From contig JAFUKD010000028.1 in assembly GCA_017467905.1 (NCBI GenBank), forward strand, positions 24,470-88,469: a stretch of DNA of 64,000 nt. Reading direction: 5' to 3'. The first letter of the stretch is position 1. Each line of letters opens with the position of its first letter. Below, one piece after another: positions 56,493-63,448 of this stretch. The notes under the pieces are model-generated. The model was not told where the DNA came from and did not search any database. It worked only from the letters and a program-made list of their open reading frames with translations. Source of the stretch: Phascolarctobacterium sp. (GTDB lineage Bacteria; Bacillota; Negativicutes; Acidaminococcales; Acidaminococcaceae). Made by a program: the position numbers and the translations under genes.

Positions 56493-57860
56493 TTATTTGA
56501 ACAGCTCCAACATTTTATCAACCTGCATGGAGCGAGAGCCTTTCAGCAAAATAATATCACCTGCGTTGGCAATGGTACGCAGTACATTGGCAGCCTCGTG
56601 CCTATCGGCGCAGTGCTGCGCGTTACCGCCCAGCCTCCTCGCTTCGTCGCTAATATGCGCCGCCTCGTTACCATAGGTCAAAATAAAGTCAGTGCCATTT
56701 TCCACTGCCCATCTGCCTACGCGGCGGTGTCCATCCTCAGAGATAGTACCCAATTCCAGCATATCTGCCAGCACGGCAATGGTGCGGGAATTTTTTGCAG
56801 CCTTCTTCGCCTCTGCCAAGGTTTTCAGTGCCGCCTCCATGGAAGCAGGGCTTGCATTGTAGGCATCATTGATAAAGGTAATATCGCCAATATAAATAAT
56901 CTCCTGGCGACTGCCGGTTAAGCGGGCAGTTGCCAAAGCCTTAGCGCTTTCTTCCATGGCAACGCCATAGCAGGCAGCACCGGCGATTGCGCTCAGGGCA
57001 TTGTAAACATTATGCTCGCCAATAAGCTGCAGCTGAACCTGCACCCTTTTGCCCGTTGCCTTTTCTGTACAGGTAAAGGTAGTGCCCAGGCCTGTAGTTA
57101 CAATATCACTGCCACGGTAATCACAGGCTTCGCCCAAACCGAAGAACACAACCTGCGCCTTGGTCTTGGCAGCAGCCTTCACAACGTATTCGTTATCACC
57201 ATTTAAAACAGCAAAGCCATCAGCAGGCAAATTTTCTACAATCTCGCCTTTAGCCCTGCCAATATTTTCCATACTGCCTAAAAGCTCCATATGGGTTTCG
57301 CCCACATTGGAAATCAAACCGCTGTCAGGCTCTGCAATATGACACAGCTCTGCAATCTGTCCCAAGCCACGCATACCCATTTCCACAACGGCAATATCCG
57401 TCTGCTCCGTAATGTTCAGCAAGGTCTTAGGCAAGCCAATCTCGTTATTAAAATTCCCTTGGGTTTTAATAACATTGTATTTAGCGCCCAAGCAGGCAGC
57501 CAGTAAATCCTTGGTGGAAGTCTTACCGTTAGAACCGGTAATGGCAAACACCTTCAAGCCCTCAAAGCTTCTGCGGTAGGCGCGGGCAATTTCCTGAAAA
57601 GCCTTCAAGGTATCGGCAACCTTAAACACAGCAACGCCTTCCGGCAAGCCTGCAACCGCTTTAGAAACAAGTACGCCCGTTGCACCAAGCTCCACTGCCT
57701 TAGCGCAGTAGTTATGCCCGTCAAAATTTTCGCCGCTAAAGGCAACGAACAATTCTCCTGCCTGTACGGCGCGGGAGTCGGTAGTTAAACCGGTAAACTC
57801 AATATTTTCACCTGTATATTCTGCATCGGTTGCACTAACAATCAATTTTGCATCAATCAT
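56493..57860 (-). CDS. murF: UDP-MurNAc-tripeptide:D-Ala-D-Ala ligase
   Basis: 455 residues. ATP loop AITGSNGKTSTKDLLAA, VVEMGMRGLGQI, NDAYNASPASMEAAL. Adds D-Ala-D-Ala from Ddl. The start overlaps the murE stop (TAATG). Confidence 0.97.
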   Translation of the reverse strand: MIDAKLIVSATDAEYTGENIEFTGLTTDSRAVQAGELFVAFSGENFDGHNYCAKAVELGATGVLVSKAVAGLPEGVAVFKVADTLKAFQEIARAYRRSFEGLKVFAITGSNGKTSTKDLLAACLGAKYNVIKTQGNFNNEIGLPKTLLNITEQTDIAVVEMGMRGLGQIAELCHIAEPDSGLISNVGETHMELLGSMENIGRAKGEIVENLPADGFAVLNGDNEYVVKAAAKTKAQVVFFGLGEACDYRGSDIVTTGLGTTFTCTEKATGKRVQVQLQLIGEHNVYNALSAIAGAACYGVAMEESAKALATARLTGSRQEIIYIGDITFINDAYNASPASMEAALKTLAEAKKAAKNSRTIAVLADMLELGTISEDGHRRVGRWAVENGTDFILTYGNEAAHISDEARRLGGNAQHCADRHEAANVLRTIANAGDIILLKGSRSMQVDKMLELFK

Positions 57861-59353
57861 TATTTACCACTCCAATATTCCAAAACCACTTCTCTATCAT
57901 CAAAATGAATGGTTCTGTCCTTCAAAATCTGGTAGTTCTCGTGTCCCTTGCCAGCCAGCATAATCACATCATCAGCTTCTGCATTTGCTAAAGCGTATTC
58001 AATGGCTTCACGTCTGTCGCTAATGCGGTGTACCTCCTTACCGGCAGGCACATCCTGCAATGCGGTAAAGATTTCATCAATAATTGCCTCCGGGTTTTCA
58101 GTACGGGGGTTATCCGAAGTAACCACCACCTTATCTGCCAGCTCCAAGGCAATACCGCCCATAATGGGACGCTTTTTATTATCGCGGTCACCACCGCAGC
58201 CAAAGATTGCCCACAGCTTACCCTTAGTAATACTGCGTGCGGTTTTCAAAACATTCTCCAAACCGTCGGGGGTATGAGCGTAATCTACAATTACAGTATA
58301 GGGCTGCCCTGCTTCCACCAATTGGAAGCGTCCGGGAACACCATCAAACCCGTTCAGCATATCGCAGATAATTTCTTTATCCACCTTTTCTGCCAGCAGG
58401 CAAGCAACTGCGCTCATAACATTGTACACATTAAACTCACCGGTAATCTTCAGGCTTAACGCCAGCTCGCCCACGGGAGTATGTAATTGCAGCTGCATCT
58501 CCTTAGCCTGCACATCAAAGGAAAGAGGATAAATATCGTTGTCACGGCTCTTGCCGTAGGTTAAGCAGTTAACCTTGGTGCGTGCCTTAATAATTTCACT
58601 GCTGGCATCATCCATATTGAACACAGCATTCTTATTGGGCTTAGTTCCCCCTGCCAAGCCTTCAAACAGCAGGCTCTTGGCATCGCGGTAATTTTCCAGG
58701 GTTTTATGAAAATCCAAATGGTCCTGGGTAATATTGGTCAAAACAGCGCAATCGTATTCACAGCCTGCCACACGGTTCAGCACCAAAGCGTGGCTGGAAA
58801 CTTCCATCACCACATAATCACAGCCTGCACATTTCATTGCGTACAAAGCCTTTTGTAAATCTACCACGTCGGGAGTAGTGTTGTGCGCTTCGGTAACTTC
58901 GTCTTCAATCATAATGTTGATGGTACCAATCAAGCCCACCTTGTAGCCCGCCTTACGCAAAACAGTGCGGATAATATTGGTGGTTGTGGTTTTGCCATTT
59001 GTTCCTGTAATCCCAAGCATGCGCATGCTTTTACCGGGGTAATCGTAAAAATAAGGAACAATGGCTTCCATAGCCTTGCGGGTATCGGGTACAACAAGCA
59101 GGGTTACGCCCACAGGCACTTCCTCCGGCACATCCTCCACCACTGCGGCAACTGCGCCCTTTTCCGCTGCCATCTTTAAAAACTTGTGACCATCAACGGT
59201 AGCACCCTTTAAGCAGATAAACAGGCCACCTTCCTTAACAACGCGGGAATCTGCAGTAATATCAGTAATAATTTTATCATCAGCGCCTAAAACCTGTACT
59301 TGGCGCACCTCTTCAATAATTTTATCAATAATTAAGGTTAAGTGTTTTTGCAT
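57860..59353 (-). CDS. murE: UDP-MurNAc-L-Ala-D-Glu:meso-diaminopimelate ligase
   Basis: 497 residues. DSRVVKEGGLFICLKG, ATP loop GITGTNGKTTTTNIIRTV, EVSSHALVLNRV, DYAHTPDGLENVL and TSDNPRTENP. The DNPR motif marks the diaminopimelate-adding form, as expected for a diderm wall. GGAGG seven bases from the ATG. It has its own promoter-like sequence and a hairpin in the leader, where ftsI would normally stand. Confidence 0.97.
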   Translation of the reverse strand: MQKHLTLIIDKIIEEVRQVQVLGADDKIITDITADSRVVKEGGLFICLKGATVDGHKFLKMAAEKGAVAAVVEDVPEEVPVGVTLLVVPDTRKAMEAIVPYFYDYPGKSMRMLGITGTNGKTTTTNIIRTVLRKAGYKVGLIGTINIMIEDEVTEAHNTTPDVVDLQKALYAMKCAGCDYVVMEVSSHALVLNRVAGCEYDCAVLTNITQDHLDFHKTLENYRDAKSLLFEGLAGGTKPNKNAVFNMDDASSEIIKARTKVNCLTYGKSRDNDIYPLSFDVQAKEMQLQLHTPVGELALSLKITGEFNVYNVMSAVACLLAEKVDKEIICDMLNGFDGVPGRFQLVEAGQPYTVIVDYAHTPDGLENVLKTARSITKGKLWAIFGCGGDRDNKKRPIMGGIALELADKVVVTSDNPRTENPEAIIDEIFTALQDVPAGKEVHRISDRREAIEYALANAEADDVIMLAGKGHENYQILKDRTIHFDDREVVLEYWSGK

Positions 59354-59374
59354 AACATTACCTCCAAAAGTGAA

Positions 59375-59397
59375 AGAGCAGCCAAAAAGGCTGCCTC
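59375..59397 (-). terminator. Terminator-like hairpin in the ftsL-murE gap
   Basis: GGCAGCC-TTTTT-GGCTGC(T) hairpin followed by CTTTCACTTTT on the minus strand. Lies between ftsL and murE and downstream of the -10 candidate, so it could end ftsL transcripts or attenuate murE. Confidence 0.55.
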
Positions 59398-59413
59398 TCT
59401 AAATCTTATAAAA

Positions 59414-59422
59414 ATTATATCA
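59414..59422 (-). promoter_or_regulatory. Extended -10 promoter candidate for murE
   Basis: TGA-TATAAT on the minus strand; no strong -35. Predicted start near 59407, giving a leader of about 55 bases that contains the hairpin. Confidence 0.4.
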
Positions 59423-59445
59423 CAAAGACTGCTAAAAGGCTACGC

Positions 59446-59850
59446 TTATTTACTTGCCAAGACAGAAGGAGCATTATAATTTTTTGCTACACCTGCTTTA
59501 ACATAAATATTGCTACGCGCCACGCTCATTCCCAATTCTCTTTCAGCAAAGCGAATAATGCGGCCTGGGCCTTTAAGCTGTTCCACTTCAATTTTCAGTT
59601 CATTGTTTTTATTTATAAGCTGGGTTTCCTTACGCTGCAGAGCAATAATTTCGTTGCCATAATGCACCATATCAGCACTACGCCATACGGAATACATATA
59701 GGTTGCCAAAACCACTGCTACCACAACCATCACACGACGACGCAAAAGCTTATGCCTGTCAGATTTTTTCTGCTGCTGACGTATATTAACCTCTTCTATT
59801 GTGTACTGCTGCTCTTGCCAAACAGCATTATCTAACTTTTTAGCTAACAT
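59446..59850 (-). CDS. ftsL: FtsL-like division protein
   Basis: 134 residues. Basic N-terminal tail, one membrane helix (about 40-58, VMVVVAVVLATYMYSVW), then a leucine-zipper-like coiled coil (NEIIALQRKETQLINKNNELKIEVEQL) and the RIIRFAERELGM motif typical of FtsL/DivIC partners. Bitopic protein that works with FtsQ. Position after rsmH supports the call; sequence similarity in this family is always low. Confidence 0.85.
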   Translation of the reverse strand: MLAKKLDNAVWQEQQYTIEEVNIRQQQKKSDRHKLLRRRVMVVVAVVLATYMYSVWRSADMVHYGNEIIALQRKETQLINKNNELKIEVEQLKGPGRIIRFAERELGMSVARSNIYVKAGVAKNYNAPSVLASK

Positions 59851-59874
59851 TTGCTTTCACGAACCCTTAACCCT

Positions 59875-60807
59875 TTAAATCTTAATTGCGTATCTTAGCC
59901 TTGCACTTCTGGAACGGGGGTTTTCTTCTACTTCCTCCTTACTGGGAGTAATATTCCCCACCTTCTTCAAAAGCGGCTTCTTACCGCACACGCACACCGG
60001 CAGCTGCGGCGGACAGGTGCAGCCCTTCGCCAGCTTGGCAAAGGTTTGCTTTATAATTCTATCTTCCAAGGAATGGAAGGTAATAACACCAATACGACCA
60101 CCGCTTTTTAATCTTTCCACCGCGGTAATCATAGTCTGTTCCAAAATTCCCAGCTCGTTATTCACTTCAATGCGAATAGCCTGGAAGGTTCTCTTAGCAG
60201 GATGGGGACCATCAATACGCGCACCCTTGGGAATCGCCTTCTTGATAATATCCACCAGCTGGTAAGTAGTAGTAATGGGAGCCTGCTTACGCTCGTTGAC
60301 AATGAACTGGGCAATACGCTTGCTCCAACGCTCCTCGCCATATTTATAAATAAGCTCTGCAAGCTCATCTTCCTTGTAATTGTTTACGATATATTCGGCA
60401 TCTAAGGCAGCATCCTTGTTCATACGCATATCCAAAGGACCGTCATGCATATAGGAAAAGCCGCGCTCCGGAGTATCAAGCTGGTAGCTGGAAACCCCTA
60501 AATCGAAAAATATACCATCAATTTCTTCAATACCCATGCTGTCCAAAACGTCAGCAAAATCTTTGAAATTAGATTTAGCTACTGCCGTTCTGCAGGCGAA
60601 CTTGTCCAACAAGCGCTCACTGGCAGCAGCAATGGCATCATCATCCTGGTCAATGCCCAAAAGCAAGCCGTCCTTTTCCAGTCTGGCAGCGAACCCCCTG
60701 CTGTGCCCTGCACCACCCATGGTGCAATCAACATAGATACCGTTTTTATCTGTAATCAGAAAGTCTACACTTTCATTAAACAAAATACTTACATGTTTAA
60801 ATTCCAT
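59875..60807 (-). CDS. rsmH: 16S rRNA (cytosine-1402-N4)-methyltransferase
   Basis: 310 residues. [47 protein letters not shown] and [12 protein letters not shown]. Methylates 16S rRNA at the decoding site with AdoMet. Normal second gene of the dcw cluster. Confidence 0.97.
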   Translation of the reverse strand: MEFKHVSILFNESVDFLITDKNGIYVDCTMGGAGHSRGFAARLEKDGLLLGIDQDDDAIAAASERLLDKFACRTAVAKSNFKDFADVLDSMGIEEIDGIFFDLGVSSYQLDTPERGFSYMHDGPLDMRMNKDAALDAEYIVNNYKEDELAELIYKYGEERWSKRIAQFIVNERKQAPITTTYQLVDIIKKAIPKGARIDGPHPAKRTFQAIRIEVNNELGILEQTMITAVERLKSGGRIGVITFHSLEDRIIKQTFAKLAKGCTCPPQLPVCVCGKKPLLKKVGNITPSKEEVEENPRSRSARLRYAIKI

Positions 60808-60822
60808 TTATGTAACCGCCTA

Positions 60823-61254
60823 TTAAATACCTAAATCTGCCAGCTGTTCAGCCAAGTCATTAACATCTTCGGCACTTTCTTCGTTATAAGCCGCCCATTT
60901 AGCAGCATCCCAAATTTCGGCTCTGCTGCCAACGCCAACAATAATGGCATTTTTATCCAAGCCGGCGTGGGCTCTAAGATTTGCCGGAATAAGTACCCTG
61001 CCCTGCTTATCACATTCGCCCTCGCAGGCACCGCCAAAAAGGAAGCGGGTAAAATCGCGGGCAGTTTTACGGCTCATGGGTAAAGAAGCAAGCTTGGTTT
61101 CCAATGCGTGCCACTGTTCCATATCGTAAACGAATAAGCAGCCATCAAGCCCTTTGGTAATAATAAACTTGTTACCTAAACTTTCGCGGAGCTTCGCAGG
61201 CATAGCAAGGCGCCCTTTAATGTCTAAGGCATGTTCATATTCACCTAATAACAT
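60823..61254 (-). CDS. mraZ: MraZ transcriptional regulator
   Basis: 143 residues. Two AbrB-like halves each with a DxxGR motif: ALDIKGRLAMPAKLRE and CDKQGRVLIPANLRA. Binds repeats in its own promoter and represses the cluster. The matching repeats are present here just before the gene. Confidence 0.97.
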   Translation of the reverse strand: MLLGEYEHALDIKGRLAMPAKLRESLGNKFIITKGLDGCLFVYDMEQWHALETKLASLPMSRKTARDFTRFLFGGACEGECDKQGRVLIPANLRAHAGLDKNAIIVGVGSRAEIWDAAKWAAYNEESAEDVNDLAEQLADLGI

Positions 61255-61259
61255 TTCGG

Positions 61260-61289
61260 CACCCCCTTTTCACCACTTTGCACCACTTT
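61260..61289 (-). promoter_or_regulatory. MraZ box: three 10-bp direct repeats
   Basis: On the minus strand AAAGTGGTGC, AAAGTGGTGA and AAAGGGGGTG follow each other without gap, a 10-bp period. They start at the predicted transcription start and the third overlaps the mraZ ribosome site. Known MraZ sites are short G-rich direct repeats with 10-bp spacing. Confidence 0.8.
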
Positions 61290-61294
61290 TCTCC

Positions 61295-61323
61295 ATTATA
61301 ACGACTTTTTTCTAAAAAAACAA
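61295..61323 (-). promoter_or_regulatory. Promoter of the dcw cluster
   Basis: TTGTTT (61318-61323), 17 bp, TATAAT (61295-61300), directly upstream of the MraZ boxes. Confidence 0.75.
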
Positions 61324-61394
61324 TAGTCCATTTTGAAGTAATGGTAAAAAATGCCCTGAGCTTTAAAAAATTTTGTAAATTTTTCTTGTGGAAA

Positions 61395-61423
61395 TTGGCA
61401 AGTGGACAAGTAAATGCTATAAT
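61395..61423 (+). promoter_or_regulatory. Promoter of the DUF1858 gene
   Basis: TTGGCA (61395-61400), 17 bp, TATAAT (61418-61423). Confidence 0.8.
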
Positions 61424-61469
61424 ATTACAAGGAAATCTACCTAATAAATCACAAAGGAGCTTTTACATT

Positions 61470-61670
61470 ATGATTACTAAAGATACCGGTATCATTGAAG
61501 CCGTACAAAATCATCCTGAAATTTTACAAGTATTTGCTGAATACGGTTTGGGCTGCGTAGGCTGCATGGCTGCTCGTTTTGAAACCTTAGGTCAAGGCGC
61601 TGCTGCTCACGGCATTGACGTTGACGCTTTGATCGCAGATTTGAACAAAGCAATCGCAGACAACAAATAA
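61470..61670 (+). CDS. DUF1858-domain small protein
   Basis: 66 residues from ATG 61470, AAAGGAG nine bases upstream. All of it is a DUF1858 domain: GIIEAVQNHPEILQVFAEYGLGCVGCMAARFETL, with a CxxC (GCVGC) at the helix start. These domains occur alone or fused to hybrid-cluster and ScdA/Ric-type proteins and may bind metal or act in redox. Role unknown. Monocistronic with its own promoter and terminator, so probably well expressed. Confidence 0.9.
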   Translation: MITKDTGIIEAVQNHPEILQVFAEYGLGCVGCMAARFETLGQGAAAHGIDVDALIADLNKAIADNK

Positions 61671-61690
61671 AATTTACGAAGGCACTATTA

Positions 61691-61724
61691 AAAGGCTTCC
61701 CCCATTTTTGTGAGGGAAGCCTTT
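61691..61724 (+). terminator. Terminator of the DUF1858 gene
   Basis: AAAGGCTTCCC/GGGAAGCCTTT stem (11 bp) with a 12-base loop, then AGTATTATA; the T-run is weak. Confidence 0.65.
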
Positions 61725-61755
61725 AGTATTATACGTCCTAGAAATATGCTAAAAC

Positions 61756-61784
61756 TTGATGACGCCTTTTATTTTAGGTAAAAT
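61756..61784 (+). promoter_or_regulatory. Promoter of the C39-like gene
   Basis: TTGATG (61756-61761), 17 bp, TAAAAT (61779-61784). Confidence 0.65.
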
Positions 61785-61817
61785 ATATTCAGAACACCAT
61801 CCAGAAAGGAGAACCCC

Positions 61818-62540
61818 ATGAATATATTTAAGAAGTCAACCGCAATTTTGCTAACAGCCTTTCTCTGCCTCATCAATTCATTAGCTTTTGCCAAAGAAAT
61901 AATCATAAATGACGGAAGCGTTGCCCGCTTTGACATCACTAATGATGTAACCCCGTCCCCATACTTCGTGCATAACGACTTCTATAATATGGCAAGCAAC
62001 GAACATCTAACCCTGCTTACCCAATTCACCACCTACCAACAAAGTAACATGCACACCTGCGGTCCTGTAGTTGCCAATATGGTTGTTAAACATTTCTTAG
62101 GCAAGCCGCTCCATACTGAGCTGGAAGCTGCCAAAATGATGAACTGCACCAAGTACAACGGCACTACCACCAAAGGCTTGCGCGGTTATTTTAAAGACCT
62201 TGGATGGAACGCAACCAGTTCCGCTGATACGGATTCTCCTAAAACCTACACAGATTTCCTAACCTTTGTCCAAACCAATTTACAAGCCAACACTCCCATT
62301 ATGGTCGAAAATATAGAATGGGGCGGTCACTGGCGCATCATCATAGGGTACGACACAATGAACACCGCCAACACAGGTGATGACATCCTCATCATGGCAG
62401 ACCCTTTCGACAAGGCAGACCACCTGCAAGACGGTTATGTTGTTGAACCGGCAGAAAAATTCTTCTATATGTGGTTCGATGCCATCCGCTTTGCCAAAGG
62501 AGCAAACTGGAAACAATGGGTCGTTGCAAAGCCAAAATAA
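61818..62540 (+). CDS. Exported papain-like (C39-type) cysteine peptidase family protein
   Basis: 240 residues. Signal peptide 1-25 (TAILLTAFLCLINSLAFA, cleavage before KEIII). The likely catalytic Cys lies in QQSNMHTCGPVVANMVV, the His in GGHWRIIIGYD and the Asp in LIMADPFDKADH, the order used by C39 and phytochelatin-synthase-like folds. It is free-standing, not fused to an ABC exporter, so it is probably a periplasmic or surface protein. Substrate unknown; it could instead be a transglutaminase-like or inactive relative. AGGAG seven bases from the ATG. Single-gene unit. Confidence 0.78.
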   Translation: MNIFKKSTAILLTAFLCLINSLAFAKEIIINDGSVARFDITNDVTPSPYFVHNDFYNMASNEHLTLLTQFTTYQQSNMHTCGPVVANMVVKHFLGKPLHTELEAAKMMNCTKYNGTTTKGLRGYFKDLGWNATSSADTDSPKTYTDFLTFVQTNLQANTPIMVENIEWGGHWRIIIGYDTMNTANTGDDILIMADPFDKADHLQDGYVVEPAEKFFYMWFDAIRFAKGANWKQWVVAKPK

Positions 62541-62660
62541 AACTTCACACTCACATGCAAAAGACTCCTTCTCTATTTCCGAACGAAAGATTCAGCTTTT
62601 TAAGATACAGTTTCATAATACAGTGCTTGTAAAAAATTAATAATATGTTATAATATAGCA

Positions 62661-62757
62661 AGAGAGATTCCTGATATGTGGTAGTGTCAGCTCTCTCCTT
62701 GGTTTGATTTTAAGTCAGAGAAGAGGCTGTTACAACCGTAACGGTCTTTTTCTTTTT
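62661..62757 (+). ncRNA. Antisense antitoxin RNA, copy 1 (candidate)
   Basis: Promoter TTGTAA (62627-62632), 16 bp, extended TGT-TATAAT (62649-62654). The RNA has a GAGAGA...TCTCTC hairpin near its 5' end and ends in a terminator GGCTGTTAC-AACC-GTAACGGTC (62725-62746) with TTTTTCTTTTT. It runs toward the toxin and would pair with the 3' part of the toxin mRNA, as RatA and SR4 do in Bacillus. Confidence 0.7.
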
Positions 62758-62768
62758 AGTAAATCAAA

Positions 62769-62846
62769 TTATTTACGTCCAAGAATAATGGTAGCAACAA
62801 GAATTCCGAAACTAATCATTAAAGACAGCGCTTCGTAAATAGTCAT
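62769..62846 (-). CDS. Type I toxin, TxpA/BsrG-like (Hol-Tox) small membrane peptide, copy 1
   Basis: 25 residues: MTIYEALSLMISFG followed by a hydrophobic helix and a basic end (LGRK). It matches the small holin-like toxin pattern MTVYESL-x-LMI-x-FG known from Bacillus TxpA/BsrG. The start is the second of two ATGs: it is eight bases from GGAGG, the first (62852) only two. CCTCC just upstream (62866-62870) can pair with that GGAGG and hide it. Toxin promoter candidate on the minus strand: TTACAG (62912-62917), 17 bp, extended TGA-TGTAGA (62889-62894). Expected to insert in the inner membrane and halt growth when unpaired from its antisense RNA. Confidence 0.78.
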   Translation of the reverse strand: MTIYEALSLMISFGILVATIILGRK

Positions 62847-63078
62847 TGCCATCACCTCCCCGTAAGGAGGAACCGACTATCAGGAATCTCTACATCACTA
62901 TTCAACAAAAACTGTAAAACACCCCTATTTTTTTCGGATAGTTGTGAAATCCACGTGAATTTTCGTCCGAATAACAAAAAGGCTCCTTCTCTATTTCCGA
63001 ACGAAAGATTCAGCTTTTTAAGATACAGCTTCATAATACGGTGCTTGTAAATAATTAATAATATGTTATAATATAGCA

Positions 63079-63172
63079 AGAGAGATTCCTGATGTGTGGT
63101 AGTGTCAGCTCTCTCCTTGTTTATCTAGAATTTGAAAGAAAGGCTGTTCACAACCGTTGTGGACGGTCTTAT
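63079..63172 (+). ncRNA. Antisense antitoxin RNA, copy 2 (candidate)
   Basis: Promoter TTGTAA (63045-63050), 16 bp, extended TGT-TATAAT (63067-63072). Terminator GGCTGTTCACAAC/GTTGTGGACGGTC (63142-63167) then TTATTTCGTTTT. The stem is longer than in copy 1 but fully paired on both sides, so base changes on both arms agree with each other. Confidence 0.7.
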
Positions 63173-63191
63173 TTCGTTTTATAGGCAAAAA

Positions 63192-63269
63192 TCACTTACA
63201 AATTGAAATAATGGTAGCAACTAAAATCCCAAAAGTTACCATTAAAGACAGTGCTTCATAGGTAGTCAT
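63192..63269 (-). CDS. Type I toxin, TxpA/BsrG-like (Hol-Tox) small membrane peptide, copy 2
   Basis: 25 residues: MTTYEALSLMVTFGILVATI and a short end SICK. Same layout as copy 1: GGAGG eight bases before the second ATG, and CCTCC able to close on it in TTCCTCC...GGGAGGTG. Toxin promoter candidate: TTGCAG (63335-63340), 17 bp, extended TGA-TGTAGA (63312-63317). The C terminus differs from copy 1 while the helix is conserved. Confidence 0.78.
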   Translation of the reverse strand: MTTYEALSLMVTFGILVATIISICK

Positions 63270-63397
63270 TGCCATCACCTCCCGCCAAGGAGGAACCGAC
63301 TATCAGGAATCTCTACATCATTATTCAACAAAAACTGCAAAACACCCCTATTTTTTTAGGATAGTTGTGAAATCTATGTGAATTTTCGTCTGAATAA

Positions 63398-63430
63398 CAA
63401 AAAAGGCTCCGCGTTGCGGAGCCTTTTTTG
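63398..63430. terminator. Bidirectional terminator after the autotransporter gene
   Basis: Fifteen-bp perfect stem CAAAAAAGGCTCCGC/GCGGAGCCTTTTTTG with a three-base loop; T-runs in both directions. Ends the minus-strand autotransporter gene and shields the toxin module. Confidence 0.9.
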
Positions 63431-63448
63431 TTCATGTATTTTATGAAA

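Larger units (their letters stand above)
62563..63400. repeat. Tandem duplication of a ~420-bp type I toxin-antitoxin module
   Basis: Two copies, about 62563-62960 and 62982-63400, share long identical stretches: the CTCTATTTCCGAACGAAAG leader, the antisense promoter, the GAGAGATTCCTGAT region, the toxin frame with ribosome-site hairpin, and the AACACCCCTATTTTTTT end. The antisense promoters are 418 bp apart. The copies differ mainly in the terminator stem and the last toxin residues. Confidence 0.85.

Noticed and set aside
62852..63079. 75-codon minus-strand open frame between the two toxin copies
   Set aside because: It covers the copy 2 antisense promoter and the copy 1 toxin leader, has no ribosome site, and is explained by the duplicated module.
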